Assembly (NCBI GenBank): GCA_030673845.1
Contig: JAUTCQ010000021.1
Location: 62,001 to 126,000, forward strand
Length of the DNA stretch: 64,000 nucleotides
Direction: 5' to 3'
Origin: Verrucomicrobiota bacterium JB022
GTDB taxonomy: Bacteria > Verrucomicrobiota > Verrucomicrobiia > Opitutales > Oceanipulchritudinaceae
The notes under the pieces are model-generated. The model ran no database searches, was not told the DNA's origin, and saw nothing but the letters and a program-made list of their open reading frames with translations. The position numbers and the translations under genes were made by a program. Of this stretch, positions 52,381-60,991 are shown in pieces (positions within the stretch are counted from its first letter, which is position 1; the number at the start of each line of letters is the position of its first letter).

Positions 52381-54444
52381 ATGATCATTTCTCCTACCGA
52401 CTCCGCCGCCAATGGCGAAACGCCCCGCACTCCCCTTGGTTTTGTGGAATGGTTCCGCCCAGGCGAAGAAGACCGCGTCGCCAGCGTGCTTGCAGCCGTA
52501 CGCGAGCTGGGCGTCGAGCACCTGCGCATCGGCTTTTCGTGGGCAGATTACCACCGACCGGAGGGCAAAGCGTGGTATGATTGGCTCGTCCCCACACTGG
52601 CGGCGGAAGTCGAGCTGCTGCCGTGCCTGAACTACACCCCGCCCTCGATTGCCGAGGCGCCGCGCACCAGCGCCCCACCGCAGGATTTGAAGGCGTTTGC
52701 GGACTTCACCGATGAAGTGATCCGGCGCTACGGAGAGCATTTTGAATGGGTCGAGCTGTGGAACGAACCCAACAACCATGTGGAGTGGGACTTCCATCAC
52801 GACCCGGGTTGGGCCAAGTTTGCCGAGATGATCGGCATGGCCGCTCACTGGGCCAAGCAGTGCGGGAAGAAAGTCGTTTTGGGTGGCGTCAGCCCGATCG
52901 AAGGCCAGTTTTTCTGGAATCTCGCCCAACGTGGGGTATTGCAGCACCTCGACGCGGTCTCCGTTCATGGATTCCCGGAAACCTGGGACCACCAGTGGCA
53001 GGACTGGCGTGAACCGCTGAAAGAGGTACGCGATGTCCTCGACCAAAGCGGCAATTCTCACCTCCAACTGTGGATTACCGAGGCGGGCTACTCCACCTGG
53101 CGGCACGATGAATTTCGCCAGTTGCAGCACTTCCTCGCCGCTTTGCACGCCCCGGCCGACCGCCTTTACTGGTATTCGCTCGACGACCTCGATCCGAACC
53201 TTTCCCACCAGGACGGCTTCCACGCCGACGAGCGACACTACCACTTTGGGCTGCGCCGCGACGACGGCTCGCCGAAGCTTCTATACCGCCTGTGGGCAAG
53301 CGAGGGCTTGGAAGCTGTCGCCGCATTTGGGCAGCTCCCCTCGCCACAATTCGGGCATGAGGCCCGCGCCGACCGCACCCACCATCTCAACCGCAGCGAG
53401 GCAGAAGAATACGTGCTCGTCTTCGGCGGCTCCGGTTTTATCGGCAGCAACGTAGCCGAGCATTTCCTGAATCAAGGCGAGAAGGTCTTGGTGTTCGACA
53501 ATCTTTCCCGCGCCGGGGCCGAGAACAACCTCAACGACTTGCTCGCCCGCTACGGCGACCGTCTGCGGGTGGAGCTGAGCGACGTGCGCAACCGTTTTGC
53601 GGTGGCAGATGCGGTGGCCGGAGCCAAGGCAGTCTTCAACTTTTCCGCTCAGGTCGCCGTCACCACAAGCCTCGTCAACCCGCGCGACGACTTTGAAATC
53701 AACGTAGGCGGCACTTTAAACATTCTCGAAGCGATCCGCCAACGCAGCACGCCGGTTCCTATTATCTTTACCTCCACCAACAAGGTGTATGGCGGCATGG
53801 AAGATGTGGTGATGGAAGCGGTCGACAATCGCTACCGCCCGGTCGATCGCAAGCAGCAGGCTTTCGGGGAAGATCGCCCGCTCGACTTTCACAGCCCCTA
53901 TGGCTGTTCCAAAGGCGCGGCCGACCAGTATATCCTGGATTACGCGCGCTCGTTTGGCATCCCGGCCACCGTCTTCCGCCTCAGCTGCATTTACGGCCCG
54001 CATCAGCATGGCAACGAGGATCAGGGTTGGGTAGCGCACTTTATCCGTCGCACGCTGGCGGGAGAGCCGATCACGCTTTATGGCGACGGCAAGCAGGTGC
54101 GCGACATCCTGTATGTGGGCGACCTCGTCCGCGCCTTCAGCCTCGCGCTGAATCACCCGGAGCATTGCGCTGGCCATGCGTTCAACCTGGGGGGCGGGCG
54201 CGACAACTCGATCAGCCTCATCCAGTTGCTCGACTACCTTTCCGAGCTTCATGGCCAGCCGGTCGATGTAAACTTTGGCGAATGGCGCACGGGCGACCAA
54301 CGCTACTATGTGACCGACCACAGCCGCTTTTCCACCGCGACCGACTGGCGCCCGGAAATCAGCTGGAAGCAGGGCGTGGCTAAACTTTACCGCTGGCTCG
54401 AACGTCGCCAGCAACTCACTTCACCCGTCTCAACCTTATCCTGA
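52381..54444 (+). CDS. Fusion of a GH-A-like glycosidase domain and an NAD-dependent sugar epimerase
   Basis: A 687-residue two-domain protein without a signal peptide. Residues about 15-300 look like a (beta/alpha)8 glycosidase of clan GH-A (GH39/GH5-like): VELWNEPNNHVEW gives the acid/base Glu129 and LQLWITEAGYSTW the nucleophile Glu234. Residues about 343-685 are an extended SDR: VFGGSGFIGSNVAEHFL, Tyr/Lys in SPYGCSKGAADQY, and FRLSCIYGPHQHGNEDQGW, close to CDP-paratose 2-epimerase-like enzymes. Both active sites look complete. The enzyme may release or rearrange a sugar and then epimerise it, or act on a glycosylated cofactor; this is inference. GTs follow downstream. Confidence 0.85.
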   Translation: MIISPTDSAANGETPRTPLGFVEWFRPGEEDRVASVLAAVRELGVEHLRIGFSWADYHRPEGKAWYDWLVPTLAAEVELLPCLNYTPPSIAEAPRTSAPPQDLKAFADFTDEVIRRYGEHFEWVELWNEPNNHVEWDFHHDPGWAKFAEMIGMAAHWAKQCGKKVVLGGVSPIEGQFFWNLAQRGVLQHLDAVSVHGFPETWDHQWQDWREPLKEVRDVLDQSGNSHLQLWITEAGYSTWRHDEFRQLQHFLAALHAPADRLYWYSLDDLDPNLSHQDGFHADERHYHFGLRRDDGSPKLLYRLWASEGLEAVAAFGQLPSPQFGHEARADRTHHLNRSEAEEYVLVFGGSGFIGSNVAEHFLNQGEKVLVFDNLSRAGAENNLNDLLARYGDRLRVELSDVRNRFAVADAVAGAKAVFNFSAQVAVTTSLVNPRDDFEINVGGTLNILEAIRQRSTPVPIIFTSTNKVYGGMEDVVMEAVDNRYRPVDRKQQAFGEDRPLDFHSPYGCSKGAADQYILDYARSFGIPATVFRLSCIYGPHQHGNEDQGWVAHFIRRTLAGEPITLYGDGKQVRDILYVGDLVRAFSLALNHPEHCAGHAFNLGGGRDNSISLIQLLDYLSELHGQPVDVNFGEWRTGDQRYYVTDHSRFSTATDWRPEISWKQGVAKLYRWLERRQQLTSPVSTLS

Positions 54445-54447
54445 AAA

Positions 54448-55491
54448 ATGATCTCCTCACTCACCGTCGAAGAAGCCTCTACCGCTGCTCCCTCTACCCG
54501 CGAAACTTCTGATCCCATCCCCGCCACGATGCGCGCCGCCGTCCTCAAAGGGCCGCGGCAATGGGTGCTGGAAGAAGTCCCCGTGCCCGAACCGAAGGCC
54601 GATGAAGTCCTCATCCGCATGGAGGGTTGCGGCGTCTGCGGCTCCAACCTGCCGATCTGGGAAGGGCGCGACTGGTTCCAGTATCCAGTCAAGGCTGGCA
54701 ACCCGGGCCATGAAGGTTGGGGCTATGTCGCAGCCGTGGGGGAAGACGTAACCGAGTGGCAAGTCGGCGATCGTGTGACTGCGCTCACCTATCATGCTTT
54801 TGCTCCGTACGACCTTGCCCACCGCAGCCAGGTTATCGCCTTGCCGGAGTCGCTCGACGGTCGCCCCATGCCGGGAGAACCGCTGGGCTGCGCGATCAAC
54901 GTCTTCCGCCGCGCCCGCATTTTTGCCACTGACACGGTGGTGGTGATCGGCAGCGGCTTCCTCGGCACGTTGCTGGTCTCGCTTTGCGCCCGGGCTGGCG
55001 CCCGAGTGGCAGCCGTCAGTCGTCGCGAGTCGGCGCTGGAATTTGCCAAGGAATACGGGGCGGAATTTACGGTACGCGATACGGGAGACGGCCAGGACGT
55101 GACCAAACAGCTGCACGAGTGGGCTGGCAGCCAAGGGGTGAGCGTCGTTATCGAAGCCACAGGTGCCGCCGGCCCAATCGACCTCGCCACCAATCTGCTG
55201 AAGGAGCGGGGCCGCATGGTCATTGCCGGCTTCCACCAGGACGGGCTGCGCCAAGTCAACCTCCAGCAGTGGAACTGGCTGGGGCTCGACGTGATCAACG
55301 CCCATGAGCGCGATCCGCTGATCTACCTCGACGGCATGAAGCGTGCGGTGGAGCTGCAGGCGTTGGAAGGTCTCGACCCCCGTCGCCTTTACACCCACAC
55401 CTTCGCGCTGGAAGACATCCAGCAGGCGTTCGAGACCATGCATGAGCGGCCTGAAGGCTTTATGAAGGCGCTCGTCTTGATGAATTCCTAG
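54448..55491 (+). CDS. Zinc-dependent alcohol dehydrogenase (MDR family)
   Basis: A 347-residue MDR enzyme. The N-terminal catalytic domain starts at MRAAVLKGPRQWVLEEVPVP (residue 28 from this ATG; the start at 54529 is an alternative). Catalytic zinc ligands are expected in GCGVCGSN and GHEGWG plus the cysteine of EPLGCAINVF; the structural four-cysteine zinc lobe seems absent. The coenzyme domain has VVVIGSGFLGTLLVSLCARA. The gene sits 3 bp after the glycosidase-epimerase fusion and could oxidise or reduce a sugar or polyol in the same pathway. Confidence 0.85.
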   Translation: MISSLTVEEASTAAPSTRETSDPIPATMRAAVLKGPRQWVLEEVPVPEPKADEVLIRMEGCGVCGSNLPIWEGRDWFQYPVKAGNPGHEGWGYVAAVGEDVTEWQVGDRVTALTYHAFAPYDLAHRSQVIALPESLDGRPMPGEPLGCAINVFRRARIFATDTVVVIGSGFLGTLLVSLCARAGARVAAVSRRESALEFAKEYGAEFTVRDTGDGQDVTKQLHEWAGSQGVSVVIEATGAAGPIDLATNLLKERGRMVIAGFHQDGLRQVNLQQWNWLGLDVINAHERDPLIYLDGMKRAVELQALEGLDPRRLYTHTFALEDIQQAFETMHERPEGFMKALVLMNS

Positions 55492-55602
55492 CTTCGACGG
55501 TTTCATGCTTGTCGCACCCGATTTTGTCTGGAACAGCCCCACGCGTCGCACGTTTGGGCAGCAGGAGCAAACAACAAGTCTCACCCTCTTTGCGCAGTGT
55601 TG

Positions 55603-56790
55603 ATGGAAGCAACGGAAACATACCCGACCACACGCCGTGTATTGATGACCGCTGATACACTGGGCGGGGTGTGGACCTACGCCATGGAGCTCATCCGCTC
55701 GCTGGAGCCCCACCACGTCGAAGTCGCCCTCGTGGCGCGTGGCCGGGAGCCGAACCGCGAGCAGCGTGAAGAGGCCAATGCGCTGCGCAACTGCGAGCTC
55801 TATACCTTGCCCCAGAAGCTGGAATGGATGGACGACCCGTGGCACGACGTCGAAGAAGCGCAGGACGCCTTGCGCCGCCTCGTCGACGATGTGACCCCCG
55901 ATGTCCTGCACTTTAACGACTATGGAGCCGCAGTCGCGGGCTGGGAGTTGCCGGTGGTCTTGACTGCGCATTCGTGCGTCTACTCGTGGTTTCAGGCCGT
56001 AAAAGGAGGGCTGCCTTCTCAGGAGTGGCAGCCTTATCGCAATTGCGTTCGCCAAGCGCTCGAAAACGCGACCGTAGTGACTGCGCCGACCAAGGAAATG
56101 CTGCGAGGACTGGCAGTCTACGATGCCGACGTGCAGGACGCCCGCGTCTTCGCCAATGGCCGCAGCTCGACCGCCTTTGTCCGCAACGCGCAAAAGCAGC
56201 CGCTGATCCTTGCCGCTGGGCGCGTGTGGGATGAGGCGAAGAATCTCAGCGTCTTGCACCCCGCCGGGCGCAAACTCAGCTGGCCCATTTATGTCGCGGG
56301 CGAGACCGAGCACCCGAGCTATCCCGAGCAACGCGAGCCTCAAACCGCTTTGCGTTGCCTGGGCAACCTCGGGCCGCTGCAGATGCGTCAGGTGCTGGCC
56401 GCTGCCTCGATCTTCGCCCACCCGGCCCGCTACGAGCCCTTTGGGCTGGCCCCGCTAGAGGCAGCCTTGGCAGGTTGTGCGCTCGTGCTGGGCGACATCC
56501 CGTCGCTACACGAAGTGTGGGGCGATGCGGCGTTGTATGTGCCCTGCGATGCTCCCGAAGCCTGGTGCCTGACGCTGCGGCAACTCATTTATGATGCGCC
56601 CCGCCGGGCGGAAATGGCCCGCCGTGCCCAAGCCCGCGCCCGTCGCTATTCTGCCGAAGCCTTTGGGGAAGCCTACGCCAGCCTCTACGCGGAATTCCCG
56701 AGCCGCGAGTCGACCCATGAGAAAGCGTCCGCCACCACCTTTTCACGCGCGCCTTTCGTCCCCTCACCCTTTCAACCGCCCTTTGGATGA
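55603..56790 (+). CDS. Glycosyltransferase family 4 protein
   Basis: A 395-residue GT-B enzyme. RVLMTADTLGGVWTYAMELI contains the Gly-rich acceptor loop, DVLHFNDYGAAVAGWELPVV and TAHSCVYSWFQAVKGGLPS follow, and the C-domain has LAAGRVWDEAKNLSVL, HPARYEPFGLAPLEAALAG and SLHEVWGDAALYV. GTG at 55597 is a possible alternative start. The last 25 residues are a Ser/Pro-rich tail. The stop overlaps the next gene as ATGA. It is the first of four consecutive glycosyltransferases in this cluster. Confidence 0.88.
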   Translation: MEATETYPTTRRVLMTADTLGGVWTYAMELIRSLEPHHVEVALVARGREPNREQREEANALRNCELYTLPQKLEWMDDPWHDVEEAQDALRRLVDDVTPDVLHFNDYGAAVAGWELPVVLTAHSCVYSWFQAVKGGLPSQEWQPYRNCVRQALENATVVTAPTKEMLRGLAVYDADVQDARVFANGRSSTAFVRNAQKQPLILAAGRVWDEAKNLSVLHPAGRKLSWPIYVAGETEHPSYPEQREPQTALRCLGNLGPLQMRQVLAAASIFAHPARYEPFGLAPLEAALAGCALVLGDIPSLHEVWGDAALYVPCDAPEAWCLTLRQLIYDAPRRAEMARRAQARARRYSAEAFGEAYASLYAEFPSRESTHEKASATTFSRAPFVPSPFQPPFG

Positions 56791-57926
56791 ATATTATCGG
56801 GTTTTACCATTCCCTCGCGTCCGACTGGAACCACGGCAACGCCCATTTCTTGCGCGGCGTCGTGACCGACCTTATTACCCGCGGCCATCAGGTAGCGATC
56901 TACGAGGAGTTCAACAACTGGAGCCTCCAGCATCTGGTGGAGGATGCGGGCTCGGAGCCGCTCTCGGCCTTGCGGGACTACTACCCGCGGTTGCACCCAC
57001 GCTTTTACCTGCCGAATGAGCTGGAGCTGGATGCCTTGCTTGAAGATGCCGACGTCGTGATTGTGCACGAGTGGAACCCGCCCGCCCTGATCAAGGCGAT
57101 CGGCGAGCATCACAAGGCCAACCCGAATTACGTGCTGCTTTTCCACGACACGCACCACCGAGGCGTGAGTGCGCAGCACGAGATGGATGCTCTGGATCTT
57201 TCCGGCTACGACGGTGCGCTCGTCTTTGGCGAAGTCTTGCGCCAGCGTTATCTGGAAAAGCAATGGGTGGAACGCGCCTGGACGTGGCATGAAGCCGCCG
57301 ACAGCCGCGTATTTCGCCCCCTGCCCCGCGACCATATCGAAGGCGACGTCGTCTGGATCGGCAACTGGGGAGACGACGAGCGCACGAACGAGCTGCACGA
57401 GTTCCTGCTGGAGCCGGTCAAGAACCTCGGCTATCAGGCGACGGTCCACGGGGTGCGTTACCCGCCCGAAGCACTCGCAGCCCTCGAAGAGGCGGGTATC
57501 CGTTATGCCGGTTGGCTGCCGAACTTCCGCGCGCCCGAGGTGTTTGCCCGCTACCGCATGACGGTTCACGTGCCGCGCCGGTACTACCGCGAGAGCCTGC
57601 CCGGCATCCCGACTATTCGGCCCTTTGAGGCGATGGCCTGCGGCATCCCGCTGATCAGCGCTCCATGGGAGGATGCCGAAAGGCTCTTCACCCCCGGGCT
57701 AGATTACCTCGTGGCCGAGGACGCCGATGAAATGGAGCGCCACCTCTACGCGCTGAAGCATGACCCGCGTCGCGCCGAAGCCATGGCCCAACGCGCCTTC
57801 AACACCATCCGCTCTCGGCACACCTGCCACCACCGGGTCGACGAACTGATCCAGATCATCGATCTGATCAAGACGCACCGTCATGCCCGCCTCACCCGCA
57901 GGTTGAGCCCCGCCACCCAAGTTTGA
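56787..57926 (+). CDS. CgeB-family glycosyltransferase, copy 1
   Basis: A 379-residue GT-B-like protein of the CgeB group (named after a Bacillus spore-maturation glycosyltransferase). NIIGFYHSLASDWNHGNAHF starts the N-domain; the C-domain has YRESLPGIPTIRPFEAMACG and ISAPWEDAERLF, the CgeB pattern of Arg-x-Phe-Glu-Ala-x-Ala-x-Gly donor binding. It belongs to a run of three related genes with similar N-terminal layout (W-x-x-G-x-x-x, then RGH). The copies share the fold but are diverged, so they probably add different sugars. Confidence 0.85.
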   Translation: MNIIGFYHSLASDWNHGNAHFLRGVVTDLITRGHQVAIYEEFNNWSLQHLVEDAGSEPLSALRDYYPRLHPRFYLPNELELDALLEDADVVIVHEWNPPALIKAIGEHHKANPNYVLLFHDTHHRGVSAQHEMDALDLSGYDGALVFGEVLRQRYLEKQWVERAWTWHEAADSRVFRPLPRDHIEGDVVWIGNWGDDERTNELHEFLLEPVKNLGYQATVHGVRYPPEALAALEEAGIRYAGWLPNFRAPEVFARYRMTVHVPRRYYRESLPGIPTIRPFEAMACGIPLISAPWEDAERLFTPGLDYLVAEDADEMERHLYALKHDPRRAEAMAQRAFNTIRSRHTCHHRVDELIQIIDLIKTHRHARLTRRLSPATQV

Positions 57927-57939
57927 TCCCTTTCACGCT

Positions 57940-59037
57940 ATGCCCAAGCTCAAGATCGCTTTCTTCGGCTCCAGCCTCGTTTCCGCCTACTGGAACGGCG
58001 CCGCCACCTACTACCGTGGCATGCTGCGCGCCTTCCATGCCCGAGGCCACGAGATTACCTTTTACGAGCCCGACGCTTTCGAACGCCAGCAACACCGCGA
58101 CCTCGATACCCCCGACTTTGCCCGCAGCGTCGTCTACGCCGCCAACCGCGAAGCCATGCACCAGTGTCTGGAGCATGCCAGCCACGCCGATGTGGTGGTG
58201 AAGGCCAGCGGAGTCGGTATTTTCGACGAAGAGCTGGAGGCCGCCGTGCTGGCCCACCAACGACGAGGCGCGCAGGTCATTTACTGGGACGTTGACGCCC
58301 CGGCGACGCTGGAGCGGCTCGATAACAACCCGCAAGACCCCCTGCGCAGCCACATCCCCGAATATGATGCGGTGCTAACCTACGGGGGTGGACCAGGCGT
58401 GGTGCAAGCGTTTACCCAGTTGGGCTCGCGCCAGTGCGTGCCGATCTACAACGCTTTGGACCCGGAAGACCATCACCCGGTGCCGACCGACGAACGTTTT
58501 GCCTGCGACCTCAACTTCGCGGGCAACCGCCTGCCCGATCGTGAAGAGCGCGTGATGGAGTTTTTCTTTGGCGCCGCCCGGGCCCTGCCCGAGAAGCGTT
58601 TCCTGCTGGCAGGGAACGGCTGGCACCAAAACGCACCCGAGCTGGCGAACGTCCAGCCAATGGGGCACCTCTACACGCGCGACCACAATGCTTTCAATGC
58701 GAGCCCGCGCGCGGTCCTCAACATCAGCCGCGAGAGCATGGCCCGCATGGGTTATTCGCCCGCCACCCGCGTGTTTGAGGCCGCCGGAGCCGGAGCTTGC
58801 CTGATCACCGATGCCTGGAAGGGTGTGGAGCAGTTTCTGGAGCCGGGGCGTGAGTGCCTCGTAGCCCACAATGGCAAGGAAGTGGCCGAGCTGCTGCGCG
58901 ACCTTTCCATGAAGGAATCGCGCGAAATCGGCCGCCGGGCCCGCGCGCGGCTGCTGCAGGAGCACACCTACGCCCACCGTGCAGCCGAGCTTGAAGCCCT
59001 TCTCTTGAACCGTCCTCAGTTTGCCAGCGCCTCATGA
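57940..59037 (+). CDS. CgeB-family glycosyltransferase, copy 2
   Basis: A 365-residue paralogue with IAFFGSSLVSAYWNGAATYY, the YRGMLRAFHARGHEITFYEP element and the donor segment YSPATRVFEAAGAGACLITD. QVIYWDVDAPATLERL matches the corresponding YDIDTPVTLEKL of copy 3, and DLDTPDF matches NRDLPHPDF there, so copies 2 and 3 are closer to each other than to copy 1. The stop overlaps the next start as ATGA. Confidence 0.85.
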   Translation: MPKLKIAFFGSSLVSAYWNGAATYYRGMLRAFHARGHEITFYEPDAFERQQHRDLDTPDFARSVVYAANREAMHQCLEHASHADVVVKASGVGIFDEELEAAVLAHQRRGAQVIYWDVDAPATLERLDNNPQDPLRSHIPEYDAVLTYGGGPGVVQAFTQLGSRQCVPIYNALDPEDHHPVPTDERFACDLNFAGNRLPDREERVMEFFFGAARALPEKRFLLAGNGWHQNAPELANVQPMGHLYTRDHNAFNASPRAVLNISRESMARMGYSPATRVFEAAGAGACLITDAWKGVEQFLEPGRECLVAHNGKEVAELLRDLSMKESREIGRRARARLLQEHTYAHRAAELEALLLNRPQFASAS

Positions 59038-60128
59038 ACACCCCCCATCCCCTGCACATCGTTGTCCTCGGCCTCTCCATCACATCTTCATGGGGTAACG
59101 GCCACGCCACCACCTACCGCGCCTTGCTCAAGGCCCTCCAGCGCCGGGGCCATCGGATTACGTTTCTGGAGCGCGACGTGCCGTGGTATGCCAGCAACCG
59201 TGACCTGCCGCATCCCGACTTTGCCGAAACGCACCTTTACACCGACCTCGACGATCTGAAGCAACGCTTCGCCGACACCGTGCGCAGGGCCGACATGGTG
59301 ATCGTAGGCTCCTACGTGCCCGACGGGGTCGCGGTCGGCCATTGGGCCTGCGATACGGCGCACGGTATGATCGCGTTTTACGACATCGATACGCCGGTGA
59401 CGCTGGAGAAGCTGGCGCGGGGCGACGAGGAGTACCTTTCAACAGGTCTGATCCCGCGCTTCGACCTCTACCTGTCGTTCACCGGCGGCCCCTTGCTGCG
59501 ACGCCTGGAGCAGGAGTTCGGCGCCCAACGAGCGCGCCCGCTCTACTGCTCCGTCGATCCAGAGCTGTATTACCCAGAGCAGGGCGAAACACATTACGAC
59601 CTGGGCTACCTCGGCACCTACAGCGACGACCGCCAGCCAGGGGTCGACCGCCTGATGCTCGAAGCCGCACGCCACTGGCGCAACGGTCGCTTTGCAGTCG
59701 CCGGCCCACAGTATCCGGATTCGATCGCGTGGCCGGAAAATGTCCGTCGTATCGAGCACCTGCCGCCCGCCGAACATCGCGCCTTTTACAACCAGCAGCG
59801 TGCTACCCTCAACATCACCCGCGCAGCCATGCGCCAGACGGGTTATGCGCCCAGTGTCCGCCTGTTTGAAGCCGCCGCTTGCGGCACGCCGGTGATCTCG
59901 GACTACTGGAACGGTCTGGATACCTTGTTCGACATCGGGTCGGAAATCCTGATCAGCCGAGGCCCCGCCGACACGCTGCGCTACCTGCAGGAGTTCTCGC
60001 CCGCCGATCTCCAGAACATCGGCACGGCCGCACGCAAACGTATCCTCGCCTCCCACACGGCCGATCATCGCGCGGCGGAACTCGAAGGGCATTACCATGG
60101 GTGCCTCGCCCCGGCGCTCGCATCCTAA
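59034..60128 (+). CDS. CgeB-family glycosyltransferase, copy 3
   Basis: A 364-residue paralogue beginning LHIVVLGLSITSSWGNGHAT, then YRALLKALQRRGHRITFLER. IAFYDIDTPVTLEKLARGDE and the donor segment YAPSVRLFEAAACGTPVISD align with copy 2. It lies immediately upstream of the methyltransferase gene (7 bp gap). A soluble glycosyltransferase acting on a small-molecule or lipid acceptor is likely; the acceptor cannot be inferred from the sequence. Confidence 0.85.
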   Translation: MNTPHPLHIVVLGLSITSSWGNGHATTYRALLKALQRRGHRITFLERDVPWYASNRDLPHPDFAETHLYTDLDDLKQRFADTVRRADMVIVGSYVPDGVAVGHWACDTAHGMIAFYDIDTPVTLEKLARGDEEYLSTGLIPRFDLYLSFTGGPLLRRLEQEFGAQRARPLYCSVDPELYYPEQGETHYDLGYLGTYSDDRQPGVDRLMLEAARHWRNGRFAVAGPQYPDSIAWPENVRRIEHLPPAEHRAFYNQQRATLNITRAAMRQTGYAPSVRLFEAAACGTPVISDYWNGLDTLFDIGSEILISRGPADTLRYLQEFSPADLQNIGTAARKRILASHTADHRAAELEGHYHGCLAPALAS

Positions 60129-60135
60129 GCGGCAT

Positions 60136-60939
60136 ATGGCACAGCTTCAGACAGATTTCTCGAACCCTTCGACACCGACGGAACGCAAGGTGGCAGAGCT
60201 GGGACCGTGGTTCCAGAACCTGCACCTGCCAGATGGCACGCAGACCGCCCCCAAACATCCGCTGGGCGACTTCCCGTCGTTCAAATGGGAGCAGCTCGCC
60301 AGCCACCTGCCGGAAGACCTCTCCGGCCAGCGCGTGCTGGAGCTGGGTTGCAACGCTGGTTTCTACGCCCTGAAGCTGGCGGAGCGAGGCGCGCAGGTGG
60401 ATGCGGTCGAGATCGACCCGCACTACCTGAAGCAAGCGATCTGGGCTGCCGAGCAACATGGCTTGCAAAAGCGCATCCGATTTCGCGAGGCCTCGGTCAA
60501 CACCGTCATTCGCGAACCCGATCGCTACGATGGGATCTTTTTTATGGGGCTGTTTTACCACCTGCGCTACCCGCTGCTCGCGCTCGACGGGCTGGTGCGC
60601 AAGATGGACGGCTGGATGGTGTTCCAGACGCTGACCAGCCCCGAAGGCAGCGAGGGCTGCGCGGTGCCCGACAATCTCGAATTCGAGCGGCGCGAGCGCC
60701 TGGCAGAGCCGGGTTGGCCCAAGATGGCGTTTATCGAGCATCGCCTGGCCGACGACCCGACCAACTGGTGGGCGGCCAATATCCCCGGAGTCGAAGCCAT
60801 GTTGCGTTCTGCCGGCCTTGAAATTGTCGAGCGGCCCATGCACGAGACGTATCTCTGCCGTCCGCGCTCCTACGCCCTGGAGGGCGACGCTTTCATTCAG
60901 CAAGCGCTTGCGGAGGTCCTTGATCCGCCCAACGCCTGA
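60136..60939 (+). CDS. Class-I SAM-dependent methyltransferase (TIGR04290-like)
   Basis: A 267-residue Rossmann methyltransferase. The start at MAQLQTDFSN is chosen; upstream in-frame sequence overlaps the previous gene. The N-terminal PWFQNLHLPDGTQTAPKHPL, motif I VLELGCNAGFYALKLA, acidic VDAVEIDPHYLKQAIWAAEQ and FFMGLFYHLRYPLLALDGLV match the family I know as TIGR04290, which is encoded beside glycosyltransferases in several proteobacteria. The catalytic substrate is unknown; methylation of a sugar hydroxyl is the simplest proposal. Confidence 0.87.
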   Translation: MAQLQTDFSNPSTPTERKVAELGPWFQNLHLPDGTQTAPKHPLGDFPSFKWEQLASHLPEDLSGQRVLELGCNAGFYALKLAERGAQVDAVEIDPHYLKQAIWAAEQHGLQKRIRFREASVNTVIREPDRYDGIFFMGLFYHLRYPLLALDGLVRKMDGWMVFQTLTSPEGSEGCAVPDNLEFERRERLAEPGWPKMAFIEHRLADDPTNWWAANIPGVEAMLRSAGLEIVERPMHETYLCRPRSYALEGDAFIQQALAEVLDPPNA

Positions 60940-60991
60940 GGCTGGTACCGTCTCTGCTCCCCCTATCGGGTAAACTCAACCCCTTCCCGAT

